Assembly (NCBI RefSeq): GCF_008124835.1
Contig: NZ_VNHW01000016.1
Location: forward strand, 16,171 to 80,170
Direction of reading: 5' to 3'
Length of the DNA: 64,000 bases
Origin: Blastococcus xanthinilyticus
Lineage (GTDB): Bacteria; Actinomycetota; Actinomycetes; Mycobacteriales; Geodermatophilaceae
Each line of letters opens with the position of its first letter. The first letter of the stretch is position 1. The notes under the pieces are model-generated. The model was not told where the DNA came from, made no database searches, and saw nothing but the letters and a program-made list of their open reading frames with translations. Position numbers and translations under genes: made by a program. Of the stretch, positions 37,701 to 45,369 are shown piece after piece.

Positions 37701-39403
37701 TCGCGGCCCGCCGCGCGCTGCTGGTGCGCGTCGCCGGCGAGGAGCGCTACGTCGCGATCGAGGACGCCGGCCGGCTGCGCGACGCCCTCGGCACCGCCTT
37801 GCCGGTGGGCGTCCCGGAGGTGTTCACCGAGCCGGTCGCCGACCCGCTGGGCGACCTGATCGGCCGCTACGCCCGCACCCACGGCCCGTTCCAGCCCGCC
37901 GAGGTGGCCACCCGGCTGGGGCTGGGCGTCGCGGTGGTGACCGCGACCGTCCAACGGCTCACCGGCACCGGCCGGCTGGTCAGCGGCGAGTTCCGCCCCG
38001 GCGGCAGCGGCCAGGAGTGGTGCGACGCCGACGTGCTGCGCTCCATCCGCCGCCGGAGCCTGGCCAGGCTGCGCCAGGAGGTCGAGCCGGTGCCCATCGG
38101 GACGCTCGCCCGGTTCACGCCGTCCTGGCAGTCGGTCGGCAGCCGGCTGCGGGGGGCCGACGGCGTGCTCGCGGTGGTGGAGCAGCTGGCCGGCGCCCTG
38201 GTTCCCGCGAGCGCGCTGGAGTCGCTGGTCCTGCCGGCCCGGGTGCGCGACTACTCCCCGGCGATGCTCGACGAGCTGACCAGCGCCGGCGAGGTGCTGT
38301 GGGCCGGCGCCGGCGGTCTGCCGGGTGGGGACGGCTGGATCAGCCTCGTCCCGGCCGACCTGGCGCCTCTGCTGCTGCCCGAGCAGCTGGAGCTCGCCGA
38401 CGAGGGGCAGCCGCTGCTCGACCTGCTCGCCGGCGGTCAGGCGATGTTCTTCCGCGGCCTCTCCGACAGCCTGGGGGCCACCGACGACACCGTGCTCGCC
38501 GACCTCGTGTGGGATCTCGTGTGGGCGGGGGCGCTCACCAACGACACGCTGGCCCCCCTGCGCACCCGGCTGGGCGGCAGGGGCACCCACCGGCGTCCCG
38601 CGGCCGCGCCGCGCGTCCGGCTGGACCGGTCCCGTGCCGGTCGCGGCCGGCTCGGCCGCCCAGCCCTGCCCACCCGCACCGGCCCGCCCACGGTCGCCGG
38701 CCGCTGGTCCCGGCTGCCCGCCCGGGAGGCCAACGCCACCCGGCGCGGCACCGCCCGGGCCGAGGCGCTGCTGGAACGGCACGGGGTGCTCACCCGCGGG
38801 GCGGTGATGGCCGAGCAGGTACCCGGTGGGTTCTCCGCGGTGTACCCCGTGCTCCGGGCGTTCGAGGACAACGGCCGGGCGCGCCGGGGCTACTTCGTCG
38901 AGACCCTCGGGGCGGCGCAGTTCGGCACCCCGGGATCGGTCGACCGGCTGCGCAGCTTCGCCTCCCCCGACCGGGCGCCGGCCGGGGCGGTCGTCCTGGC
39001 GGCCACCGACCCGGCCAACGTGTACGGCGCCGCCCTCCCGTGGCCGGAGCGCACCGTGCTGGTCGACGGCGACGCCGTCGACCTGGGCGAGGGCACCGGC
39101 AGCCGCAAGGCGGCCGGGCACCGGGCCGGGCGCAAGGCCGGCGCCCTGATCGTCCTCGTCGACGGCGACCTGGTCCTCTACGTCGAGCGCGGGGGCAAGA
39201 CGCTGCTGTCCTGGACCGAGGACGAGCAGCTGCTCAAGGAGGCGGCGACGGCGCTGTCCGGTGCGGTGTCGGCCGGCGCGCTCGGCCGGATGGTGGTCCA
39301 GAAGGCCGACGGCGCCTCGGTGCACGAGTCGACCCCGCTGTCCCAGGCCCTGCAGGCGGCCGGGTTCGCCGCCACGCCCCGGGGGCTGCGCCTGCGCGGC
39401 TGA
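34787..39403 (+). CDS. lhr: Large DEAD-box-type helicase Lhr
   Basis: Lhr is a 3'-5' DNA/RNA-DNA translocase and helicase involved in DNA repair. At 1538 residues this is the long bacterial form. It has Walker A APTGSGKT (~55-62), DEVHAV (~178-183), the GLSATVRP motif III region, a second RecA lobe with [37 protein letters not shown], and a long Lhr-specific C-terminal half. GTG 34787 is preferred because upstream sequence belongs to the divergent promoter. nei2 follows downstream. Confidence 0.95.
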   Translation: [1538 protein letters not shown]

Positions 39404-39522
39404 TCCGGCACCGCCGCCACCAGGGCACATGACGGTTGGATGGCAGTGCGGCCAGGCCGGTGCGGTGTCGCCCGATCGGGGGAACCCAGGGTGTACCAGC
39501 CCCTGCAAGGAGGCAGAAGCTC

Positions 39523-39696
39523 ATGCGCATCCTCTTGATCGTCCTGTCGATCGTCGGCGTCGCCCTCCTCACGGTCGGGGCGTTGGTGCCCGAGCGGTTC
39601 GTGCTGGCGCTGCTGGGGCTGGTCATCCTGACCGGCACGGCCAGCGCCGCCCTGGCGTCGCTGTCGCCGCGGCGCCCGCCGTACCCCCGCTACTGA
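39523..39696 (+). CDS. 57-residue membrane protein
   Basis: The small protein has two hydrophobic segments (ILLIVLSIVGVALLTVGALV and FVLALLGLVILTGTASAALASL) and a Pro/Arg-rich end (SPRRPPYPRY). A strong ribosome-binding site (AAGGAGG, 39507-39513) precedes ATG 39523, so translation is likely. It lies between lhr and nei2 on the same strand. Unrecognised. Confidence 0.65.
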   Translation: MRILLIVLSIVGVALLTVGALVPERFVLALLGLVILTGTASAALASLSPRRPPYPRY

Positions 39697-39747
39697 CCCG
39701 GGCGCCGGGCCGGGCCGCCCGGCGGGGCGCGCTCGCCCGCCGCCGGG

Positions 39748-39753
39748 GAGACT
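39748..39753 (+). promoter_or_regulatory. -10-like GAGACT before nei2
   Basis: GAGACT, 6 bases, then GTG 39760; no ribosome-binding site is present, so a leaderless start is likely. Confidence 0.35.
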
Positions 39754-39759
39754 GGGCGC

Positions 39760-40617
39760 GTGCCCGAGGGAGACACCGTCTGGCTGGCGGCGAAGCGCAT
39801 GAACCAGGCGCTCGCGGGGGCGACTCTGCGCACGGGCGAGTTCCGCCTGCCGCAGCTGGCCGCGCTCGACCTGGCCGGCGTCACCGTCCGCGAGGTCGTC
39901 CCGCGGGGCAAGCACATGCTCATCCGGCTGGCCGACGAGCGGACGCTGCGGACGCACTACCGCATGGACGGCAGCTGGCACATCTACCGGCCGGGCACCA
40001 GGTGGCGCGGCGGGCCGGGCTACGACGTCCGCGTCGTCCTCGCCACCGACGAGTGGGAGTGCGTCGGCTACCGGCTGCACGACGTCGAGATCGTCCCCAC
40101 GAGCGATGAGGACCAGCTCGTCGGTCACCTCGGCCCGGACATCCTCGGGCCGGACTGGGACCTGGCCGAGGCGCTGCGCCGGCTGCGCAGCCATCCCGAC
40201 GAGCAGGTGGGCGTGGCGATCCTGGACCAGCGGAACCTCGCCGGCATCGGCAACCTGTACAAGGTCGAGGCGCTGTTCCTCACCGGTCTGCACCCGTGGG
40301 CCCGGGTGGCCGACGTCGACGACCGGCTGGAGCCGCTGGTGGAGCGGGCGCAGCGGCTGATGCGGGCGAACCTGCACCACCCGGAGCAGAGCACGACCGG
40401 TGACCTGCGCAAGGGCCGCGACCACTGGGTCTACGGCCGGAAGGGCAAGCCCTGCCGGCGGTGCGGGACGCCGATCCTCATGGGTGACCAGGGGCCGCCC
40501 CTGCAGGAGCGGGTCACCTACTGGTGCCCGCGCTGCCAGGCGGCGGACTCCCCAATCTCACCCACCGCGCGGACCGGCGAACCGGGGCGGCAACCGCCCG
40601 TCGCCACCCCCGGCTGA
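39760..40617 (+). CDS. nei2: Endonuclease VIII-type DNA glycosylase Nei2
   Basis: Fpg/Nei glycosylases excise oxidised bases and cut the resulting abasic site. The mature N-terminus PEGDTVWLAAKRM gives the catalytic Pro and Glu, LDQRNLAGIGNLYKVEALF is the helix-two-turn-helix, and the C-terminal zinc finger has CRRCGTP and CPRCQ. PEGDT rather than PELPEV marks the actinobacterial Nei2 branch. The GTG start fixes Pro at position 2. It follows lhr, as in M. tuberculosis (Rv3296-Rv3297). Confidence 0.93.
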   Translation: MPEGDTVWLAAKRMNQALAGATLRTGEFRLPQLAALDLAGVTVREVVPRGKHMLIRLADERTLRTHYRMDGSWHIYRPGTRWRGGPGYDVRVVLATDEWECVGYRLHDVEIVPTSDEDQLVGHLGPDILGPDWDLAEALRRLRSHPDEQVGVAILDQRNLAGIGNLYKVEALFLTGLHPWARVADVDDRLEPLVERAQRLMRANLHHPEQSTTGDLRKGRDHWVYGRKGKPCRRCGTPILMGDQGPPLQERVTYWCPRCQAADSPISPTARTGEPGRQPPVATPG

Positions 40618-40629
40618 CCGGGGCCCGCC

Positions 40630-40653
40630 CCCCGTCGCCGGGAAGCGGCGGGG
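40630..40653. terminator. Weak hairpin between nei2 and pspA
   Basis: CCCCGTCGC (40630-40638) pairs with GCGGCGGGG (40645-40653), with one T-G pair, around CGGGAA. It lies between convergent genes. Confidence 0.4.
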
Positions 40654-40666
40654 AGCGGACCACCGG

Positions 40667-41506
40667 CTAGGCCTGCTCGGGCCGCTCGGCCGGCTGGGCC
40701 TGGCGCTGCTCGGCCGTGAGGTCGGGCGCGGGAGCGCCCTGCTCGATCGCGCCGGCGGCGGACGTGCCCTCGACCGCCTGCGGGCCACCGCCCATGGAGG
40801 CCCGGATCTGGTCCAGCCGGGAGGCGCCCGCGACGTCGAGGGTCGCCTTCTGCACCTCGAGCATCCGGCCCTCGACCGAGGTCTGCGCCAGCTCCGCCTG
40901 ACCCAGCGCGTTGGCGTAGCGGGCCTCGATCTTGTCCCGGATCTCGCCGAGGTTCGGGGTGTTGCCCGGCGCGGAGAGCTCGTTGACCTGACGCATCGAC
41001 GCGGCCACGTGCTCCTGCATCTTGGCCTGCTCGAGCTGGCTCATCAGCTTCGTGCGCTCGGCCAGCGTGGTCTGCAGCCGCATGCGGGACTGCTCGACCG
41101 CGCCGCGGGCCTGCTCCGCGGCCTGGAGCGCCTCGTCGTGGCTGCGCTTGAGGTCCTCCATCGACTGCTCGGCGGCCACCAGCTGGGTCGCGAACGCCTG
41201 GGCGGCCTGCTCGTACTCGGCGGCCTTGGTCGCGTCGCCCTTCCCCCGCGTCTGGTCGGCGAGCGTCAGCGCCTGGCGCGCGGAGGCCTGCAGCTTCTCG
41301 ACCTCGCCGAGCTGCCGGTTCAGCCGCATCTCCAGCTGCCGCTGGTTGCCCAGCACCGCGGCGGCCTGGTTGGCCAGGGACTGGTGCCGCTGCTGCTCGG
41401 CCTCGATCGCCTGGGCGATCTGGATCTTCGGATCGGCCCGCTGGTCGATCTGGGCGTTGGCCGACGCGGTGAGGTACTTCCACAGCTTCACGAACGGATT
41501 GGGCAT
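40667..41506 (-). CDS. pspA: PspA/IM30 family envelope-stress protein
   Basis: PspA coats and protects the inner membrane face when the membrane is damaged. The 279-residue protein begins with the amphipathic helix [20 protein letters not shown] and then forms a long coiled coil ([21 protein letters not shown] through [24 protein letters not shown]). The Ala/Pro-rich tail is typical of the Rv2744c (35-kDa antigen) branch. AGGAGG lies before ATG 41506. In mycobacteria it is adjacent to and controlled by clgR; here three genes lie between. Confidence 0.92.
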   Translation of the reverse strand: MPNPFVKLWKYLTASANAQIDQRADPKIQIAQAIEAEQQRHQSLANQAAAVLGNQRQLEMRLNRQLGEVEKLQASARQALTLADQTRGKGDATKAAEYEQAAQAFATQLVAAEQSMEDLKRSHDEALQAAEQARGAVEQSRMRLQTTLAERTKLMSQLEQAKMQEHVAASMRQVNELSAPGNTPNLGEIRDKIEARYANALGQAELAQTSVEGRMLEVQKATLDVAGASRLDQIRASMGGGPQAVEGTSAAGAIEQGAPAPDLTAEQRQAQPAERPEQA

Positions 41507-41631
41507 GGGTGGTCCTCCTGCTCCGGCGCACAGCCGGCCCGGCGATGCTCGTCACCGATCATCGTCCCAGGTGCTCGCCCTTTGCAGCCAATGCGGGCAC
41601 CAGTGGCTCCGGCGCTCGCTCCGGACGCGGC

Positions 41632-41637
41632 TAGGGT
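41632..41637 (+). promoter_or_regulatory. -10 element TAGGGT, leaderless start of pfkB-type gene
   Basis: TAGGGT, 7 bases, then GTG 41645. Confidence 0.45.
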
Positions 41638-41644
41638 TCGCGTC

Positions 41645-42658
41645 GTGCAGCCCGGCGTCCGAACCCTGTGTGTCCTCGGCGAACTGGTCGTCGACCTCCT
41701 GCCGGACCCCTCGGCCGGCGCCGGCCCGGAGGGCACGGCACCGCACTACGTCGCCCGCCCCGGGGGCAACGCGCTCAACGTCGCCGTCGCCGCCGGGCGG
41801 CTGGGCGCGCCGGTCCGCCTGCTGGCCCGGCTGGGCACCGGCCCGCTGGCCGGCCACCTCCGGCGGCACGCGGAGCTCTCGGGCGTCGACACCACCGCCT
41901 TCGTCGACGCCGCGGAGCCGGTCAGCCTCGCCGTCGTGGGCCTCGGCCCGGACGGCAGCCCCGACTACGGCTTCCACGTGCTCGGCGCGGCCGACTGGCA
42001 GTGGACCGACGACGAGCTGGCCCGCGTCGACGCCGACGAGGTGGGTGCGCTGCACGTCGGCTCCATCTCCAGCTGGACCGAGCCGGGCAGCGCCGCCGTC
42101 GCCCGGCTCGTCTCTCGGCTGGCCGGCGCCGCCCTCATCAGCGTCGACCCCAACATCCGACCGATGCTGGCCGAGGGCGCGGTCGGCGCCTCCCTCGGCA
42201 ACGACCGCGCCCGGGTCACCCGCCGGCTGGCCGAGCTGGTCGCGCACGCCGACCTGGTCAAGGTGAGCGCCGAGGACCTCGCCTGGCTCGAACCGGGGAC
42301 CACCGACCTGGACGACGCCGCGCGCCGCTGGGCCGAGCGCGGGCCGGCGCTGGTGGTGCTCACCGACGGCGGTGCGCCGCTGCGGATCGCCCGCCCGGGC
42401 CGGCCGGTGCTGCACCGGGAGAGCCCGCGGGTCGACGTCGTCGACACCGTGGGCGCCGGCGACTCGCTGGCCGCCGGGTTGCTCACCGGGCTGCTCGACG
42501 CCGGTATCGACACCCGGGCGTCGCTGGAGGCGGCCTCCGACGAGCAGCTGCTCGCCCTGGTCGACGACGCCGCCCTGGTCGCGGCGCTGAACTGCACCCG
42601 CGTCGGCGCCGATCCGCCCACGAGCGACGAGCTGGCGGCCGCGCGGGACCGGCGGTGA
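41645..42658 (+). CDS. PfkB-family carbohydrate kinase
   Basis: The 337-residue protein is a ribokinase-type sugar kinase. It has the N-terminal CVLGELVVDLLPDP, the glycine motif RPGGNALNVAVAAGRLGAPV and the C-terminal catalytic motif DTVGAGDSLAAGLLTG with the base Asp. The similarity is to fructokinase-like members, but the sugar cannot be assigned. The start is set by the -10 hexamer upstream. It is coupled to the next gene through a GTGA overlap. Confidence 0.9.
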   Translation: MQPGVRTLCVLGELVVDLLPDPSAGAGPEGTAPHYVARPGGNALNVAVAAGRLGAPVRLLARLGTGPLAGHLRRHAELSGVDTTAFVDAAEPVSLAVVGLGPDGSPDYGFHVLGAADWQWTDDELARVDADEVGALHVGSISSWTEPGSAAVARLVSRLAGAALISVDPNIRPMLAEGAVGASLGNDRARVTRRLAELVAHADLVKVSAEDLAWLEPGTTDLDDAARRWAERGPALVVLTDGGAPLRIARPGRPVLHRESPRVDVVDTVGAGDSLAAGLLTGLLDAGIDTRASLEAASDEQLLALVDDAALVAALNCTRVGADPPTSDELAAARDRR

Positions 42659-43143
42659 CCGGCGACCGGCTCCGGCTGGTCGGCTTCGAGGAGCTCTCCG
42701 CCGGTGCGCTGCGCGGCCGCCTGCTCGCCCGGCGCGAGGAGTTCTGGGCCGGCTCCGTGCTCGACGCCGACGCCGTCACCGCGCTCCACGACCCGGTGTT
42801 CTTCCACCAGCTGGGCGGGTTCGGGGCGCTCGCGCTGACCGCGGACGGCGCGGACGCCGGTTACCTGCTGGGTGTCGTGAGCGCCGACCGGATCGCCGTC
42901 GTGCAGGCCGTCGCCGTCCACCCCGCCCGGCGCGGGGCCGGGATCGCCACCCGGCTGCTCGAGCGCTTCGCCGGTCTGGCCGCCGGCGTCGGCGCGCGGG
43001 TGGCCCAGGCCGTGACCCTGCCCGGGGACCGGCCCGCCGCCGCCCTCGCCACGCGGTTCGGCGCGCACGCGGCTCCCTCGCCGGGGCACGCCGGACCCGG
43101 CGCCGACCGGGTGGTCTTCACCCGGGCCCTGCCACTGGGCTGA
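42655..43143 (+). CDS. GNAT-family N-acetyltransferase
   Basis: The 162-residue protein has a GNAT core: GYLLGVVSADRIAVVQAVAVHPARRGAGIATRLLERF, where RRGAGIA is the acetyl-CoA loop. The substrate is unknown. GTG 42655 overlaps the kinase stop. Its 3' end overlaps the convergent TetR gene by 26 bases. Coupling to a sugar kinase may be positional only. Confidence 0.8.
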   Translation: MTGDRLRLVGFEELSAGALRGRLLARREEFWAGSVLDADAVTALHDPVFFHQLGGFGALALTADGADAGYLLGVVSADRIAVVQAVAVHPARRGAGIATRLLERFAGLAAGVGARVAQAVTLPGDRPAAALATRFGAHAAPSPGHAGPGADRVVFTRALPLG

Positions 43144-43615
43144 GCGCGGCGACGGCCAGGGCGACCGCCTCGGCCTGCCGGCGCCGCACGGTGGTCCGGC
43201 CCGGCTGGACGACCACCCCGAGCAGCCAGCGGGCGACGAGCTCCGCGGCGTCGTCCGGGACCACGAGCGCGGCCGCGAGCCGGCGGGTGACCACCTCCCA
43301 CCGTCCGGCATCGACGACGAGGCGCTCCGGCTCGGTCGCCGCCACCCGGCGCAGCACCGGATGGGTGCCGAGGTCGTCGGCGAGCGCGACCAGGGCGTCA
43401 GCGAGCGTGCGCCCCGCGGCCAGCTCGCCCAGCCGGTCGAGCTCGGCGGCGACGAGCGCACCGACGACGTCGTCCTTGGTGCGGAAGTAGTTGTAGAGGG
43501 TCCCCTTGGCGACACCGGCCGCGGCGGCCACCGACTGCATGGTGCTGCCGCGGACGCCGTCGGCCGCGAAGGCCCGGGCGGCGCCCGCGAGCAGGCCGGC
43601 GCGCGTGCGGTTCAC
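43118..43615 (-). CDS. TetR-family transcriptional regulator
   Basis: The 165-residue protein has the TetR helix-turn-helix (ARAFAADGVRGSTMQSVAAAAGVAKGTLYNYFRTKDDVV, ~12-48) and a short helical ligand domain. It is smaller than most TetRs (~190-200). GTG 43615 gives a family-like start (VNRTRAGLLAGAARAF); the frame is open upstream without signals. The target is unknown. It overlaps the end of the GNAT gene. Confidence 0.85.
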   Translation of the reverse strand: MNRTRAGLLAGAARAFAADGVRGSTMQSVAAAAGVAKGTLYNYFRTKDDVVGALVAAELDRLGELAAGRTLADALVALADDLGTHPVLRRVAATEPERLVVDAGRWEVVTRRLAAALVVPDDAAELVARWLLGVVVQPGRTTVRRRQAEAVALAVAALSPVAGPG

Positions 43616-43652
43616 GGCTGCGGCGGGAGCTCCGGGAGGCGGGGCCGGTCGG

Positions 43653-44057
43653 TCAGGCGGCGAGCGAGACCGCGTCGTGCCGCCGCGCGGCCCGGCCCTG
43701 CGGACCGGCGCCGACCAGGGCGAGCGCCGGCTCGGCGGCCGGCTCGGACCCCTGCGGGACGACGACGGGCTCGGCGACCGGGGCGTCACCGGAGGGAGCG
43801 AGCGGCCGGATCTCGCCGCCGGCGGCCGCGACGCGCAGCTCCAGGCTGACCTCGGCGAGCAGGTCGGCCAGCTCCACCTCGAGGGCGTCGCAGATGGAGG
43901 CGAGCAGCTCGGAGGATGCCTCCTTCTGCCCCCGTTCCACCTCGGAGAGGTAACCGAGGCTGACCCGTGCGGCGCCGGAGACGTCACGCAACGTCCGGTG
44001 CTGACGCAGCCGGTGGCCGCGCAGGGTGTTCCCGAGCTGGGTGCGCAGCAGCGTCAT
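43653..44057 (-). CDS. clgR: XRE-family regulator ClgR
   Basis: ClgR activates clp protease and other stress genes in actinobacteria, and pspA in mycobacteria. The 134-residue protein has the helix-turn-helix [52 protein letters not shown], split across residues 9-60, and a Pro/Ala-rich tail ending in ...AVSLAA, whose hydrophobic end resembles Clp-degraded termini. ATG 44057 follows AGGACAGGAG. The order pgsA-clgR-pspA in M. tuberculosis supports the call. Confidence 0.9.
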   Translation of the reverse strand: MTLLRTQLGNTLRGHRLRQHRTLRDVSGAARVSLGYLSEVERGQKEASSELLASICDALEVELADLLAEVSLELRVAAAGGEIRPLAPSGDAPVAEPVVVPQGSEPAAEPALALVGAGPQGRAARRHDAVSLAA

Positions 44058-44163
44058 GGCCGTCTCCTGTCCTGCGAGCGGGGAAGCGGCGGTGCCATCT
44101 GGCACCGTGCGCTCACGGTACGCGGCCCGTGCGTCAGGAGCCCACCGGCGGGGCCGAGTCCGC

Positions 44164-44694
44164 TCATGGCGTAACGCCGGGAGCGAGCGGCTCGTTCCCG
44201 GGGCGGCCGCCACGCAGCCGGTCGAGCAGCGCGGTGAGGGCGTGGTCGACCGCGCCGGTCCGCACCGCGGCGCGGTCGCCGGGCAGGTCCAGCTGCACCA
44301 CATCGGTGCGCTCGCCGTCGCTCAGCCCGAGGTAGACCCGGCCGGGCCCGTGGCCGTCGACGGGGTCGGGGCCGGCGACGCCGGTGAGCCCGATCCCCCA
44401 CGTCGCCGAGCACCGCACCCGGATGCCCTCGGCGAGCGCGGCGGCGGTCGGCCGGCTGACCGGCCCGTGCGCGGCCAGCAGGTCCTCGGGCACCCCGGCG
44501 AGCGCGGCCTTGAGATCGGTGGCGTAGACGACGGCCCCGCCGCGCAGCGTGGCGCTCGCGCCCGGCACCGCGGCGAGGGTGGCGCACAGCAGGCCGGCGG
44601 TCAGCGACTCCGCGGCGGCCACGGTCTCGCCCCGCCCGAGCAGCGCCCGGTGCACCTCGGCGGCCGGCGCCTCCGGCGCCGCGGGCGACGTCAC
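44164..44694 (-). CDS. cinA: CinA C-terminal (PncC-like) nicotinamide-nucleotide amidase
   Basis: The 176-residue protein is the stand-alone CinA C-terminal domain, which deamidates NMN to NaMN in pyridine nucleotide recycling. It shows [37 protein letters not shown], and [25 protein letters not shown]. The CinA N-domain is absent. It lies 4 bases after pgsA and 106 bases before clgR; GTG 44694 is the first plausible start. Confidence 0.92.
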   Translation of the reverse strand: MTSPAAPEAPAAEVHRALLGRGETVAAAESLTAGLLCATLAAVPGASATLRGGAVVYATDLKAALAGVPEDLLAAHGPVSRPTAAALAEGIRVRCSATWGIGLTGVAGPDPVDGHGPGRVYLGLSDGERTDVVQLDLPGDRAAVRTGAVDHALTALLDRLRGGRPGNEPLAPGVTP

Positions 44695-44698
44695 GCGC

Positions 44699-45364
44699 TC
44701 AGGCGGCGGTGTCGGTGCGGGTGCCGGTGCTGGGCCCGGCGGCGCGGCGGGCGGCCGCGGCCCGCATCGCCCGCGCACTGGTCTGGCGCAGGGTCACGGC
44801 CCGGTAGACGTAGTCCAGGCCGGTGAGCACGGTGAGCAGCACGGCCACGGCCATGACCCACCAGCGGGCGGTCGCCAGCGCGCCGCTCAGCGGCAGGATG
44901 TAGAGCCCGATGGCGAGGGCCTGCACCACGGTCTTGGCCTTGCCCCCGCGGCTGGCGGCGATGACGCCGTCCCGGATCACCCAGAACCGCAGCAGGGTGA
45001 CGCCCACCTCGCGGACCAGGATCACCGCGGTCACCCACCACGGGAGGAGCGCCAGGACCGACAGCGCGATCAGGGCCGTACCGGTGAGGGCCTTGTCGGC
45101 GATCGGGTCGGCCAGCTTGCCGAACTCGGTCACCTGCCCGGTGCGCCGCGCGATCAGCCCGTCGTACCGGTCGGTGAGGATCGCCAGGCCGAACACCAGC
45201 GTGGCCCAGTAGCGGTCGGCGTCGTCCAGGGCGTCGTCCTGGAAGAGCAGGACCGCGAACACCGGGACGACGGCCAACCGGAGCACGGTGAGCGCGTTCG
45301 GCAGGTTCACAAGCTTGGTCGACTGCGGGGGCGTCGCTGCCGGGTCGGGGGCCACGTCGCTCAC
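44699..45364 (-). CDS. pgsA: CDP-diacylglycerol-glycerol-3-phosphate 3-phosphatidyltransferase
   Basis: PgsA makes phosphatidylglycerol phosphate from CDP-diacylglycerol. The 221-residue membrane protein has the CDP-alcohol phosphotransferase motif spread over TDRYDGLIARRTGQVTEFG and KLADPIADK, with all four Asp present. Five to six helices are visible. GTG 45364 lies 5 bases after the rimO stop. It corresponds to pgsA3 (Rv2746c) by position. Confidence 0.93.
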   Translation of the reverse strand: MSDVAPDPAATPPQSTKLVNLPNALTVLRLAVVPVFAVLLFQDDALDDADRYWATLVFGLAILTDRYDGLIARRTGQVTEFGKLADPIADKALTGTALIALSVLALLPWWVTAVILVREVGVTLLRFWVIRDGVIAASRGGKAKTVVQALAIGLYILPLSGALATARWWVMAVAVLLTVLTGLDYVYRAVTLRQTSARAMRAAAARRAAGPSTGTRTDTAA

Positions 45365-45369
45365 CTACG

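Noticed and set aside
36176..39508. 1110-codon minus-strand frame antisense to lhr
   Set aside because: It has no recognisable domain and the amino-acid bias of a shadow frame; Lhr motifs fill the other strand.
44058..44163. ClgR autoregulatory site upstream of clgR
   Set aside because: TGCGCTCACGGTACGCG looked symmetric, but it does not fit the CGC-N5-GCG spacing I remember for ClgR boxes.
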